Shown: piece by piece, positions 52,462 to 64,000 of the stretch
How the letters are laid out: every line of letters begins with the position of its first letter
Numbering within the stretch: the stretch's first letter is position 1
DNA from: Anthopleura xanthogrammica
Lineage: Eukaryota > Cnidaria > Anthozoa > Actiniaria > Actiniidae
Direction: 5' to 3'
Assembly: GCA_964019055.1 (NCBI GenBank)
Contig: OZ025217.1
Coordinates: forward strand, 759,501-823,500
DNA length: 64,000 nt
The notes under the pieces: model-generated
What the model was told of the DNA's origin: nothing
The model's input: only the letters and a program-made list of their open reading frames with translations
Databases searched by the model: none
Position numbers and translations under genes: made by a program

Positions 52462-53556
52462 GGGTGCCCGTGCTGTAAGCATAAAAATCATCAGCCGCCA
52501 AGCACTCGTTCCAAGCCCCTGCTTGTCAGCACCTCGGAAAATGTGCGAGTATGAAAAGCGCGAAGTCTGGGAACGATATTGACTCCCTCCCATCTCTGAT
52601 TCAGTAATCTCGCAGGTAAAGAATGGCGGCACTACTCGCCTCCCCAAAGATCAAAAATCGTGTTATGTAAAGAATTTTGGGATTAAATTGAAGAGGAGAT
52701 TAAAAAGATCCGACATGGATCGCGTCCCCCAAGTCTGTTCGCCATGAGCCGGGTTTATTTCATTGATATTTCATTGAACTAATTCGGGAGGGCGACTGAC
52801 TTCGTAGCATAAAGCCGGCTATTGTGCTACAAGCATAGCTTTCTTTATTCTCCTCTAGAGTGTTGTGTGGTGTGTAGGAGATCTTCATCTTGGTCAGCGG
52901 TATAGCCCAAAGAACTCTTGCCTTCAGCTACCATATATATCCAAACTACTATATGTTTATCAAAAGTATAGCTATTTTTTCAATATTGAGTTTGAAATCA
53001 TATTAAAGTTGATGCTGCTGTTAAGGAATCAGTATTGCATAAATCAGTCTTGGTTGATATCCCGGGTTTTGAAACGAAACGAAACAACTGGCTCCCTGAA
53101 CCAACAAAATGCAGCAAGTTTGTTAACTGAGAAAAACTGGAGTCATTCCATAAAGCATATCATGATGCTAGTATGGGCTCTATGACGTCATTTATTGTCG
53201 AATGTCCGGCAAAAGATGCAAGTAATTTCTTTTTTCTTTCTCTTCTCTTTTCTTTTCTTTTCTTTTAGCATGCAAAATGATAATTCATTGTTCGCTAAAT
53301 CATGCAGTGCTTGATTCTTCATCGAAACTTCATGTTTACCCCCAAGATTAACCTGGAAATGTCATTGATTGTGTTGATGTAGAGCTGCATTTTTTCTTGA
53401 CCAACCTAGTAAAGTTACCATAATTTTCTAGCGCGATGCCAAAAAGCTATATGATTTTCTTAGACAGGAAATCCTTTCCTTTGATTTATTGATAAACTAT
53501 CTATTTCAAAGCCCCCCACATGATTTTATCTGTCTTATGTGATAAGAATGGATCTC
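52462..53556. other. Unit 1 tail, no gene seen
   Basis: Homologous to 58570-59391 in unit 2, the flank downstream of the NCKX gene. CTTTT-rich repeats at about 53225-53270. Confidence 0.5.
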
Positions 53557-53719
53557 TTAGACGTCAACAATGCACATTGGAGGGTTGAAATTACCAAAGG
53601 CATTCATCTCTACTACAGAAATAATCCGCAGGAACACGAAGTAAAAGAACATATAGATCCATCCAACTTTCTTGTTGAGAGTTCACTTGTAGTAATATAT
53701 TATGAGTGTGACGGCAATG
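53557..53719 (-). pseudogene. Truncated copy of the NCKX terminal exon
   Basis: Matches 59392-59566, the last about 55 codons of the exchanger, including the stop, with compensating 3-nt indels. It stops abruptly at the duplication junction, so it lacks the alpha-2 repeat and cannot function. Confidence 0.85.
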
Positions 53720-54316
53720 GCTTGGTTTTCCTTACATTATAGAGAGCAGTTTTCACTTCTAATCAGTTTACGCATGAACTACTTCCAGTGAAAAACTGAC
53801 CAGGGTTAACTTGTACCAGAAACAGAAGACGGTCCTTGCATTCTTATTGGAACAGTAGTCATAGTTGCTCTCATGGGGTCAGATGAATGGACAATCGGTT
53901 GGCGTCTTTCAAGTAATGTTGATATTAACGTCAACATATTATGAGGTATTGGTACTTGTAGTAAAATGGAACTACCTTTTAAAATCGATTTAAAACTATT
54001 AGGGATAATTGGCAAGCATCTAGGATAGTAAGTGGATTCTTGAAAAACTGTTCTGATTGCTTCAAAAAATTATAGAAAGAAAGACATAAAGTAAGAGAGG
54101 TGGAGAGAAGGAAGGATGGCAGAAGGACAACATGCACAGACCATATATTTTCGTTTTTTTCTTTCCTTTTAGGCTATTAACGTAGTAATTACAAGCATAA
54201 CTAAGATATAAATATAAAAATCTTGTTTAAATTTGTCGTGCTCTTTTCAAAAAGTAAAGTTACAAAACAGCCTTGAAAGAATGGCTAAACGCATTTTCAA
54301 ACGCAAATCGACAAAG

Positions 54317-54514
54317 CAGTGGCGCATCCAGGGGTGGTTCCGAGGGCTCCATGGAACCCCCCTTCGTGAGATCTCGTGAAGCCAATCATGTTCTTTACGC
54401 TCAGTAGAATGAAATTAGAACCCCCTCCCCCCCTTTTTAAGTCGATTGTAACAGCTTTTTCTGCGTGGCGGCCATTTTGGAACCCCCCTTTTTAAAATCC
54501 TGGATCCGCCACTG
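54317..54514. mobile_element. hAT-like MITE, unit 2 copy
   Basis: Duplicate of the element at 47233-47429, with one substitution in its left end (GGCGCATCC). Confidence 0.7.
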
Positions 54515-54714
54515 CAAAGACTCGAACATTTTTTTGTTAAAACTAGAGAGACCTTACGGTAGTCTAGTCCACCTCCCCGAGAAACTTTGTGCGAATGCCT
54601 TCTTTGCTTCTCTATTGTTAACATGAACCGTTTGGGTTACCTGTGGTGGTCTTTCTTAGGGTTGTTTATACAGCCGTTGGGCTACCTGTGGTTGGTCTGT
54701 GTGGTGCATGCGTC

Positions 54715-56737
54715 TCACTGCACCGGATGGTGCAAAAAGTCCTTTCCTTTATCCCAATTATTATCGTGATCATACAAGTAACTAAAATCTCCTTGATCAT
54801 TGTAAACATTCAGCTTCTGTTTATGTCTTTCCATATTCTCTGCCATAAAGGGAAGTTCATTCTTTGTCATATCCCTACAATATTTTTTAGTCATCGGGGG
54901 TAGATCATCCCTTAGCTTATATCCTTTCACATATTTGCCTGAGTATGCCTTCGCTAGTGCTGAAGACTGGACGCATTTTTCAAACACCTCTTTCTGAAGC
55001 TTGCGAAAGCGCGCCAAATCTTCGTAGAACTCAGGCCCCTCAGCAGCTATCTTCTTCCATAGTGTTTTATTAAAAGCTTGATACAGCATTCCATCTGCCT
55101 GGTTCCAGCTTCGAATGTTTTGTTTAAGTTTTTCTGAAACAATTCGCTTGTCTTTGTCCTGTCTTTCATTCTGCTTTAAGTATACAACATCTTCTAACTC
55201 CCAACACAGAAGTCTTTTTAATAAAACAACCGATTCGTCAAAATGTTCCATAATCATGACCAGAGTAAATTCTGATTCCAGGAACTGTATGTATTTCCAA
55301 ACAGCCGACATATCTTGGAAGTACACAAAATCCAGACCAAGATCAAAGAACATAGGATTTCTCAACAGACAAGAAGCCAACTTGCTATCCATCCTTGCTG
55401 AACTAAATGATGATACATTCAGAAGATATTTTTCCAGTATTTCCATACTATCGACATATCCTGGGATATTCAGCCCTTCCCATAACTTCATGTAATTGAA
55501 AACTGACTCGTACTGAGCCACAGGGTCGCGTAAGATTGATATATATGCAGTGGTTTCCTTTGGAAAAAGGAAATGCATAGAAAATCTATTGTATCTCGCG
55601 TGGTTGCATAAAAGATCTGGTTTATCGTAGAGTGGTACAACTGTTTCTATTGAGAACCGTTTTGGCCAGCCAAATGATATTTGGTTTTTCGGAAGAGCAA
55701 ATGTCAAGTCCTTTTTGTTGCCATAGCGATTGATAATGTTAGTTACGGTGCTGCTTCCGGTTTTGTGAGTCTTGAGAAAGAGAACTTTGTTAATGGGAGA
55801 ACACTTATGAGAAGTTGGTTTTTGTGGCATTTCTTCTTGCCGTATTACTCTGTCTTCCTCTGTTTCACTGTGAGAAAGAAAAGAAAAGCAATATTTTGAG
55901 ATTATAAAAGGCATTCAAAAAGAGCATAGTTCCTCCCAAATGCCATTAAGCATTTGCAGATTCATGACAGGAAAAGATAAACAAACAAATAACTGATTAA
56001 ATAACTAACTAGATAAATAAAAACGAAAAATGTTTTTTTTAAGTATTAAAATTTTCATTTACGTAAAGCTATATTTTTAAAAGTTTTAAAATACAACCAA
56101 TCAAAAGAAAGAATGGATAGGGTCAACTAATCCGAATTCGAGAAAAACACTAGAATGGCTTCCCAGGTTTTGAGGCGAAGCTGGAGTTGAAAATGGCGGG
56201 AGGCGTTATTCAGATAGAAAAGAGAAAAGTTCTAGAGGTTTTCTTTTCAAAGAATTTCCTTAAAAAATGGAGCAAGATTTATATAGCATCTTTGTAAAAC
56301 GTTGAAGAACTTGTCTCTATGAATGAAAGACATTCTCAAGGAATATTGGCCGGCGAAAATGGTAAAAAAAGACGTCAAAATGAAGCTATGTCAAGATGAA
56401 GCTCAAAGATCGGCGTTTTTCGTTCAGTGAGGTAAGCATATGTTTTAAGAAAAACATTTAACACAGAAACAAGATGCAAAGGGCCTGAAAGATTTTAGAA
56501 TTATTTAACATACATACTTCATCTAAGCACGTATTTCTGCTTTTTTTTTTCTTACTTGAGCATGAAGAACGGTCTTTGACGATTCGTAAGTCGTTTCCTT
56601 GAACTTTGACCAACTTTTCTTCTTCGTGGAGTTGAATCAATCAAAATAAAAACTTCAACAATGACGAACAGAGTGACCAGTAAACAGCAAACAGATAGAA
56701 GTCGCTTGATATTTATTCCTCTCCGCAAATGATTCAT
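54715..56737 (-). CDS. Galactose-3-O-sulfotransferase-like, type II Golgi enzyme (paralog 4, unit 2)
   Basis: Exons 56556-56737 and 54715-55867, phase 2; 444 residues, about 99% identical to paralog 3 with the same PAPS-binding motifs and signal anchor. Differences in the catalytic exon include His/Arg and Tyr/His in the stem, Gln/Leu in a loop before the ARMDSKL stretch, and Glu/Lys near the C-terminal third. None touches a known motif. The alternative distal first exon is present at 57733-57863, close to a local 174-bp tandem duplication. Both copies have intact frames and splice sites, so both may be expressed. Confidence 0.9.
56193..56297 (+). pseudogene. Broken unit 2 copy of the plus-strand exon at 49107
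   Basis: Starts identically, but an inserted sequence after KKWSKI brings in a stop at 56295-56297. This argues that the open frame is not maintained by selection, at least in this copy. Confidence 0.45.
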
Positions 56738-57404
56738 GTTTTCGAAGATGGATAAACAAACTTTGAACAAACTCGATATGAAGAAAACTCGAGCAACGAG
56801 GCACCACCACGCAGACTCTGTGCTACATGGGAACGATTTCCCAAAGGGGGAGGGGTAATACGGTAAGCTTGAATTATTGAAAAAAGCTAGCAAAAACATA
56901 AGACTGAAATAATTGATTTTCTAAAGTTTTTGATTCATTTTCATATTAGAATATTGCTCAATTCTGGGTCACTTTTAAAATTTGGGCAGATTAACTATTG
57001 AATTCATTGAAGGCAAAGTGTTTTCCCGCCATTTTTGGGCTTCCTGTGCCCACCGGAAACGTGAGTTAATGATTGACCTCAGCACAAACACATTCTCAAA
57101 ATTGTTTTAACCTCTGATCACTTTGATATTTTATAAACATCTAATTATTTATTTTTATATTTTTATTCATACCTTGGATATTTCAAAGGCATAAGAATAT
57201 ACCGTGGGAAATAGAAACAGACAAAAAAAAATAGTCCTTTTACTACCGTATATGTTTATAATTAATAAACCATGGCATACTGCATCTAACTTATCAACTT
57301 GAATACAAAGTAATATAAGATTAATTTCCTTTAAGTTAAAAAAAAAAGCAAATTGAAAACTACTCTTCATAAATTTACTCCCCGGTTGATTTGAATAAAC
57401 ATTT

Positions 57405-57752
57405 TCTAGCTCAAGGTATTGTAGTTTACATCAAAGAAAGAACAGTATAAACGAGCGAGCCAAATACCCTTGGATGTGAGCAAACTCACGGCTAGTAAAC
57501 AGAGTAAACATCTAGACTTAGTAAATAAAATTAGAAGTAATTTCAATCGTAAATACCTTGAAATACGACTGAGTCTGCTCTAGCTCAAGGTATTGTAGTT
57601 TACATCAAAGAAAGAACAGTATAAACGAGCGAGCCAAATACCATTGGATGTGAGCAAACTCACGGCTAGTAAACAGAGCCGTAAATATCTAGACTTAGCA
57701 ATAAAAGTAGAAGTAATTTCAATCGTAAATACCTTGAAATACGAGTCTGCCA
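57405..57752. repeat. 174-bp tandem duplication at the alternative first exon
   Basis: TCTAGCTCAAGGTATTGTAG starts at 57405 and 57579. The duplicated block includes the donor site and about 20 nt of the alternative exon, giving two possible donor contexts. Absent from unit 1. Confidence 0.75.
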
Positions 57753-57863
57753 GTGAGTAAAGGAAATTTGTCCATTGGAAGACATTTGCCATAACGTGAT
57801 AGCTCCAGACACGATCAAAAGGACCAAAAATACATTCTGGATGGTGTGAGTCAAAGTTGGCAT
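57733..57863 (-). CDS. Alternative first exon of sulfotransferase paralog 4
   Basis: Same length (131 nt), phase and signal-anchor-like helix (IQNVFLVLLIVSGAITLW) as the unit 1 copy. It is intact, with a few substitutions (NEPFSF versus NGQISF). Confidence 0.6.
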
Positions 57864-59391
57864 GTCAAGTATTGGTTTTCTATAACTACAATATACCAAG
57901 GAACACTCTTATTTCTAGATTTCATAGCACTATCTACGAATAACCGAAGAGAAATCGGTCTTTGTGTTACGATTATCGAAATATATCTTGCAAAATTATG
58001 GCTCGACTTGAATAGTTGGTGTCATCTTACAATAGAGACACAGGGATCCCAAAGATGAAATATTGGATCCCAGGCATAGTATTAGTTATCATCAAAAATG
58101 GCTGACAAAATAAAAAGTAACAAAACCTAGTCTGATTACAGAGCGAAATCCCGGCATGATTTCAGAGGAAAAAGAAGAAGGTTCATTTCCCACTCACTTC
58201 TTAACTCCTCCCAGTGTATGAACCGTTTTAAAAAATTCTTTCAAATGAAATTTTCTCAACTAACACCTTATCAAACCAGAAAAAAGCAAACGAAAAATCG
58301 AGAAATTGTGTTTTATTCAGTAGTGTTAATAAATGTTCTATGTAATGAAAGATGCTTTTAGAGTGAACCAGTCTAAACGAATGAAATAGATATTACATGA
58401 ATACACTTTAGTGGACCCTAATTTCATTGTTTTCTTTTGTATCTATTTGACTACTACACTTAAACTAGCAATTTTTATTTCACGGGTTTAGTGATTTCGC
58501 TCTATATTATTTACTTATGATACATAATAATTTGGTATCACATTCCGGAATACAACTATTTCTTGATCTGTAAGCATAAAAATCATCACCCGCCAAGCAC
58601 TCGTTCCTAGCCCCTGCTGGGGAAAATATGCGAGTATGAAAAGCGCGAAGTCTGGGAACTTCTGACTGATTTGTAGCATAAAGCCGGCTACTGTGCTACG
58701 AGCATAGCTTTCTTTATTCTCCTCTAGAGTGTTGTGTGGTGTGTAGGAGACCTTCATCTTGGTCAGCGGTATAGCCTAAAGAACTGTTGCCTTCCGCTAC
58801 CATACATACCTCCAAACTATATGTTTATCAAAAGTATAGTTATTTTTTCAATATTGAGTTTTAAATCGCATTAAAGTTGATGCTGCTGTTAAGGAATCAG
58901 TATTGCATAAATCAGTCTTGGTTGATATCCCCGGTTTTGAAACAAAACGAAATAGGTGAAACAACTGCCTCCTTGAACCAACAAAATGCAGCAAGTTTGT
59001 TAACTGAGAAAAACTGGAGTCATTCCATAAAGCATATCATGATGCTAGTATGGGCTCTATGTAAGTAATTTTTTTTCTCTTCTCTTTTCTTTTCTTATCT
59101 ATTAGCATGCAAAATAATAATTCATTGTTCGCTAAATCAGTTCTTGATTCTTCATCGAAACTTCATGTTTACCACCAAGATTCACCTGGAAATGTCATTG
59201 ATTGTGTTGGCGTAGAGCTGCATTTTTTCTTCACCAACCTAGTAAAGTTACCATAATTTTCTGGCGCGATGCCAAAAAGCTATATGATTTTCTTAGACAT
59301 GCGGAAATCCTTTCCCTTGATTTATTGATAAACTATCTATTTCAAAGCCCCCACATGATTTTATCTGTCTTATGTGATAAGAATGGATCTC

Positions 59392-62300
59392 TTAGACGTC
59401 AACAATGCACATTGGAGGGTTAAAATTACCAAAGGCATTCATCTCTACCACTACAGAAATAATCAGGAATACGAAGTAAAAGAACATATAGATCCATCCA
59501 ACTTTCTTGTTGAGAGTCCACTTGTAGTAATGTATTATAATGAGTGTGATAGCAATAGAACCAAGGATAAAGAAACAAGAAATCAGTAAGCCATGGCTGT
59601 TGATCACTACCGATGAATCGTATTCCCAAACAGTGGTCTTGATTAGCCAAGGTATGCCGAGACACAGGAGTATATCAAACACGTTGCTTCCTACGGTGTG
59701 AGAGACAGCCATATCTCCATCACCTACGAGTAAGACACAACTCATTAATTGTTGGGTTACGTGTGACGTCATATATCCGCCATGTTGGTTTACACTGACA
59801 AAATAGATGGTTTTGGTACTTTGCGTCCCCTCCTCACCATTGGTTGTAAAAAAAAACTTTACACGTACTTCTGAGGTCGGAGAGCGAGGGATGAGTTATT
59901 GAGATCAATAGGGAGTGACCCTCCAATACTATAAAATCCTGGTTACGTACGCCCTTCATGAGACAATATTAGTATTATCTTTCTAGAATATTCCAACTTT
60001 ACCTTTGCGGGCGACAAATAAACTGGATAAACAATCCGGGACACTGCTACCAAAAGCAACCAGCGACAAACCCATGACGGAGTCAGGTATGAGAAACGTA
60101 TAGCCAATCACAGTCACCATCCAGACTAACATATATGACGTCACGCCAATCCAGCCAATACACACGATAAAGGAAACAACAACCCATTTTTCACATGATT
60201 TTTTCTTGACATCGGGGATTGATAAGAAAAACAATATGCTGATGGGAAGGCCGAAAACCCAACAGACTCGTGGCCAGGCACCCTTGGGTGGAGAGAAAGG
60301 TGAGCCAAGGGTGAGGTCTGGGACTTCATGAGGGACGTGTTTTTCGTACTCGTGATGGTGAGCCAGATGTTCTCCGCTGTCTGCAATATGACAAAACAGC
60401 AAAACTTTAATGTCGAAAAGAGATAGTTAGAGGCGAAGGAAAAAAGGGGGAAAAAATCTGAATTTAAGGAACAAACTTCGAAAGAGTTAACTGGTAATCA
60501 CCTGAAATGTTACTCTTTTTCTCGGTATCATCTTTCTCGGTCTCTTCTTTCTCTTTCTCTTCCACTTCATTTTCTTCATCCTCTTTTACTCTAATGTAGT
60601 TCCCTTTATTATCCAGGCCGTTCTTGGCATTCTGTTCATGAAGGTCAGATTTATACTCTGGGGTAGTGGTCTTAGTCACTTTGTACAGATAAGCCTCGAT
60701 ACGAGGATTGAAGTACATGATAACGAGGTACACGGAGTAGAAAGACACCATAGCTGTTGCTTCAGACCTTCGGAAAAAATCGGAAGAAAACCGTTTAACA
60801 TATTAAAGTAGAACTGGAATCATCAATAATTCTTATGGCCTTAGATTGTTGACCTTGTTGGAAGCAGCCTCGTTTTCAAGTTTCTTTGATGCTACTATGA
60901 GCAGATATTGAGCTATGTATTACAGGAAAAAGGTTAAGCCACTACTTACCAAACAACGACATTATCCATGAGAACCAACATAAGAGCAATCAAGCTTAAT
61001 AGATAGAAGAAGCTATCTCGCACCATTGGCCACCATGCAAGATACAGAACCTACAAGTGTGTGAAAAAAATGGTACTCAAATCTTTCTTCGAACATTTCT
61101 AAAGCGGAAATAGGACGCGGACACCCTGTGGTGGAAATACCATAGTAAAAAATTGGCGAAATCGGAGATCACTACTTTGTACCCAGGCCCTTTTAGGTTA
61201 CAGGAACTCTTCCTTTCAATCAAGATCAGGCCAAGGACTCAAATCCAGGAACATGATCATATTCGCAAAAGTTTGAAGATATTTTGAATCAAATTAAATG
61301 CTAATAGTATAAAACGAAGTAATATATGAATATTAGGACAATAATATTAGGTTAAGTGTTTACCGTTCCAGCGCATATACCACACACTCCAATCACGAAC
61401 AACACGTTAAAGACCGCTGACCCTAGGATAGTGCCGACGCCAATATCTCCTTTAGTGATAAAAACACCTAAAAAAACCAATACGTAAATAATACAAGTTA
61501 AAAATTATTATTATTTTTCATTGTTACTGGAATACACGTCAGCTTTAGACTTTCATCATAAATTAGTTGTAGAGCAGCTATTTTATTTAATTAATTTCAA
61601 GTGAAACAATATTTGCGAACAAGAGAACATATTTCTGCCCACTTGTTGTGCATCATCTCCTTAAAATTGTGGTTTATAATTATTATTCGATATCATTTCA
61701 GACCAAGTGACTATCTCAGTTTTGTTTCTATTTGTTCATTGTTATACAGGAAGATAATGCAAATTCAACCTCAGAATCATGAATTTGAAAATTCCCAAGA
61801 TATAAAATTCTATTCTATTCTAATTCTAATTTTTATTTCTAGTTTCTTTTAATTAAAAGTATTTGCCCGATATTATCTTTACCAATAACAGATGCAAATA
61901 ATTCTGGTGCGGAGCTTCCTAGCGCCATGAAGGTTGCCCCGGCAACGTCTGTCTGAAGTCCTAGACGATCACAAATGATCTCCAAGCAGGGAACAAAATA
62001 GTCATCACAAACAATAGCAATGGCCCAAAACATGTAGAATGACACTAAAAAGTTGACCACTACAGCACCATGTTGTCTTTGCTTTTGGTTGAACATGTCA
62101 TCTGGGAACTCTAGAACCGCTGGTGGCGTGCAGTTGAGTTTTCGTGTCTTGTGAGCGAGAAGTTTCCTCGAGGGGAAATGGGACTTCTCTTCCGCATTGC
62201 TCTTTTCTGAATGAAAAAATGCATAATCAGTGGATCAGTTAAAATCAGTAAATTTATTGATGGATGAAACTGACTGGGTTCGTTTAACAAGTTGGAACAA

Positions 62301-63604
62301 GTTGAAAGAAACCCCAGCCACTTTTTCCATAGGGTGTATTTGAAGTAGCAAGGCAGACACCAATATGGTATTGTATCGTGTTTCATTACTGAGATTAAGT
62401 AATAGAAGGATCGGTTGCTATTCTTTCTCAGATTTAATCGCCCATAGTTACATTAGATACAAAATCTTTCTCTTTTCTCCCCACGGACGAACTCAGTTTT
62501 ATCCAGTCAATTCCAATTCTTCGCTTGAGCATTTAATGTCACTTTTAGTTTAGTGAAGTCATGTTCTAAACAACAGTTTATTGTTTCTACCCCCTCAGTA
62601 CTGCCCCGTATCTGTTCATGGCACTATTCCGAAACGGAGAGCTCAAAACAGTGTTTTACCCGCCATAAGAAAAATTAAATTTAGGCTTAAAATTCGCAAG
62701 AAAGGTCAAGCAAAATTGGCATCTGTGAACAAGGTACCTGTTAAGACCCTTGTCAGAGAATCAAAGGCGCCCTACCGAGTGGGCGATCACTTCGTACATA
62801 CTAGACTATTTGTTCAGAAGATATTATGATACAGAAAATTGCGCTGGTTTTACGAATGATCCTAAGTACCTGAACTTGTACAAATTTGTATATTGAAGCA
62901 CAAGAAAACTAGGAAATATTTGGCATCAAAAGGCTGATTGCAAAAGTGCACTGATCATTCCTTAGTTATGTATCAAGTAGTTGTGAAGGAAGCGCGAAAG
63001 CATGAGCTAATGAATAGACCTACAACCAGTTAGTTATAAAATTGATACCGTTTTTTAACTGAAACGAATTTCTTCTGGAATTGCTACTGATAAACCATAT
63101 TTTTCAAGGAAAATTAGACTAATTTTTACCCCTGTTTAATCGAATCAAAGTTAGAAATCAAACAATGTGTCGCGCGGAAGGACAACAAAAGTTGAATTGA
63201 CTTCCTAAGGGGAAATTATAATAACAATTTAATGAAACATTTTACAGACATGAATATCTGTTATATTCTGTTGTGCCAGAGGGTTAGCTGGTTACTTATT
63301 GGTCATTTTCCTAGTATGAAGTAGCTTAAGATATCAATACTGGAACAGAATTATTTTTGTTATTTTTCTCAGAAATCATAATATTTTGTTAAGAAACACT
63401 CGAATAGCATCGAGAAAGAACAGAGAGATAAATAAAGAAAACAAACAGCATGAATCCTAATCATTCCTTGTCCTTACCTTTGGTCTGTGTCGCCGTTTTC
63501 CCATTAGCAAAGCTGTTGTATGTTGACGCTACAACTACATATAGAACTAGAAGACTTAAAGCAATTACCACGCGGTTGTTGAAGAACCGCTTTCGACTCC
63601 TCAT
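59392..63604 (-). CDS. SLC24A: Na+/Ca2+-K+ exchanger, NCKX3/4-like
   Basis: Seven coding exons: 63478-63604, 61883-62206, 61364-61467, 60950-61050, 60502-60767, 60003-60380 and 59392-59723; 543 residues, phases consistent. The N-terminal hydrophobic segment ([15 protein letters not shown]) is followed by a short extracellular part and the alpha-1 repeat ([37 protein letters not shown]). Next are [14 protein letters not shown], an acidic Glu/Lys-rich cytosolic loop (exon 60502-60767), and the alpha-2 repeat ([20 protein letters not shown], then [15 protein letters not shown]). The final helices end FNPPMC, as in vertebrate SLC24A3/A4. The family exports Ca2+ and K+ in exchange for Na+ at the plasma membrane. 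The start follows a possible 5' UTR acceptor (AACTTACAG). The cytosolic loop is short compared with NCKX1. Confidence 0.93.
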
Positions 63605-64000
63605 AACTCTGTAAGTTAAAAAGTAACAAAAAAAAAGAGAGAAAAAAAGCTACATTTGGATAAAGAAAGGTACTCCACTGCTCATCCTTATGACCCTCCT
63701 TGTTGTGGTTTTCTGTCAAAGGATCAGATATTTAAAAAAAACATTATTTATTCAAAGAAAACAACCTGCTATCCTTTTCACATACCTGTTACAAAGGTTA
63801 TGGTCCTAGCAACACTTAATTCACTTGATTTATCATGATAATTGCTAACTAAAAACACACACACACATATACATATATAGCTAGGATCATAGAAACTCAC
63901 TATTATTTTCATATTTTTCCTTCAAATTTTTGGGTATTTTTTTCTCATTTATTTAAGGACTAAACTCATAATTTCTTGCGAAGCTTGTAGCAAAATAATT
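63605..64000. other. Upstream flank of the exchanger gene
   Basis: No coding feature is seen. A short (AC)n run lies near 63855. The exchanger's promoter or an untranslated first exon may lie here or beyond the window. Confidence 0.35.

Larger units (their letters stand above)
46635..53719. repeat. Tandem segmental duplication, unit 1 (7,085 bp)
   Basis: Sequence from 46635 recurs from 53720 with near-perfect identity over the sulfotransferase gene; the offset is 7,085 bp through the catalytic exon. The unit ends inside a copy of the NCKX terminal exon (53557-53719). Differences from unit 2 include a 1.2-kb insertion (50100-51290) and a foldback element (51909-52461). Confidence 0.9.
53720..59566. 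repeat. Tandem segmental duplication, unit 2
   Basis: The counterpart of 46635-53719, shorter because it lacks the 1.2-kb insertion and the foldback element. Its right end is the genuine NCKX last exon. Confidence 0.88.

Noticed and set aside
62581..62829. 82-codon plus-strand frame with basic residues
   Set aside because: It lies in the first intron of the exchanger on the opposite strand, starts at a non-ATG codon, has no family resemblance and no splice support.

Overview
The window is animal genomic DNA: AT-rich, with intron-dense genes (GT/AG introns), clusters of MITE-like elements, tRNA-derived SINEs and long microsatellites. UBL7, KATNAL2, a PWWP3/MUM1-type gene, an SLC24 exchanger and four Gal-3-O-sulfotransferase-like genes place it in Metazoa. 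The DED / TRADD-N / CHAT architecture and the many introns suggest an early-branching or marine invertebrate, most likely a cnidarian. The species cannot be fixed from the sequence alone. All gene models were assembled by hand from exon phase and splice sites.

Layout. (1) 1-16.1 kb: three tandem plus-strand paralogs of a death-fold protein. Copy A is partial and lacks its CHAT domain. Copies B and C are complete: an N-terminal DED-like domain, tiny in-frame micro-exons, a TRADD-N-like domain, coiled coil/TPR-like helices and a C-terminal CHAT (separase/caspase-clan) domain whose catalytic His and Cys positions are both substituted. An orphan exon of mitochondrial ribosomal protein bL28m and several MITEs lie between A and B. 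(2) 16.5-20.8 kb: UBL7 on the minus strand, head-to-head with (3) 21.1-27.4 kb, a two-PWWP PWWP3/MUM1-type chromatin gene on the plus strand. (4) 28.6-34.6 kb: KATNAL2, an AAA katanin-like gene (plus). (5) 35.4-56.7 kb: four type II Golgi galactose-3-O-sulfotransferase-like genes (one minus, one plus, two nearly identical minus copies) and one unrecognised single-pass membrane glycoprotein gene. (6) 59.4-63.6 kb: a complete NCKX3/4-like Na+/Ca2+-K+ exchanger (minus).

Genome dynamics. A 7,085-bp tandem duplication (46635-53719 and 53720-about 59566) produced the last two sulfotransferase genes and left a truncated NCKX last-exon fragment in the first unit. The two units carry an insertion/empty-site pair for a 1.2-kb element with TATCAATTGATA-rich ends. 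Another duplication is suggested near the left edge, where a UBL7 last-exon fragment sits behind truncated copy A just as the real UBL7 sits behind copy C.

Most notable system: the tandem DED-TRADD-N-pseudoCHAT genes look like a diversifying apoptosis/immunity adaptor locus. They combine a metazoan death-adaptor module with an inactive caspase-clan domain and exchangeable phase-1 exons.
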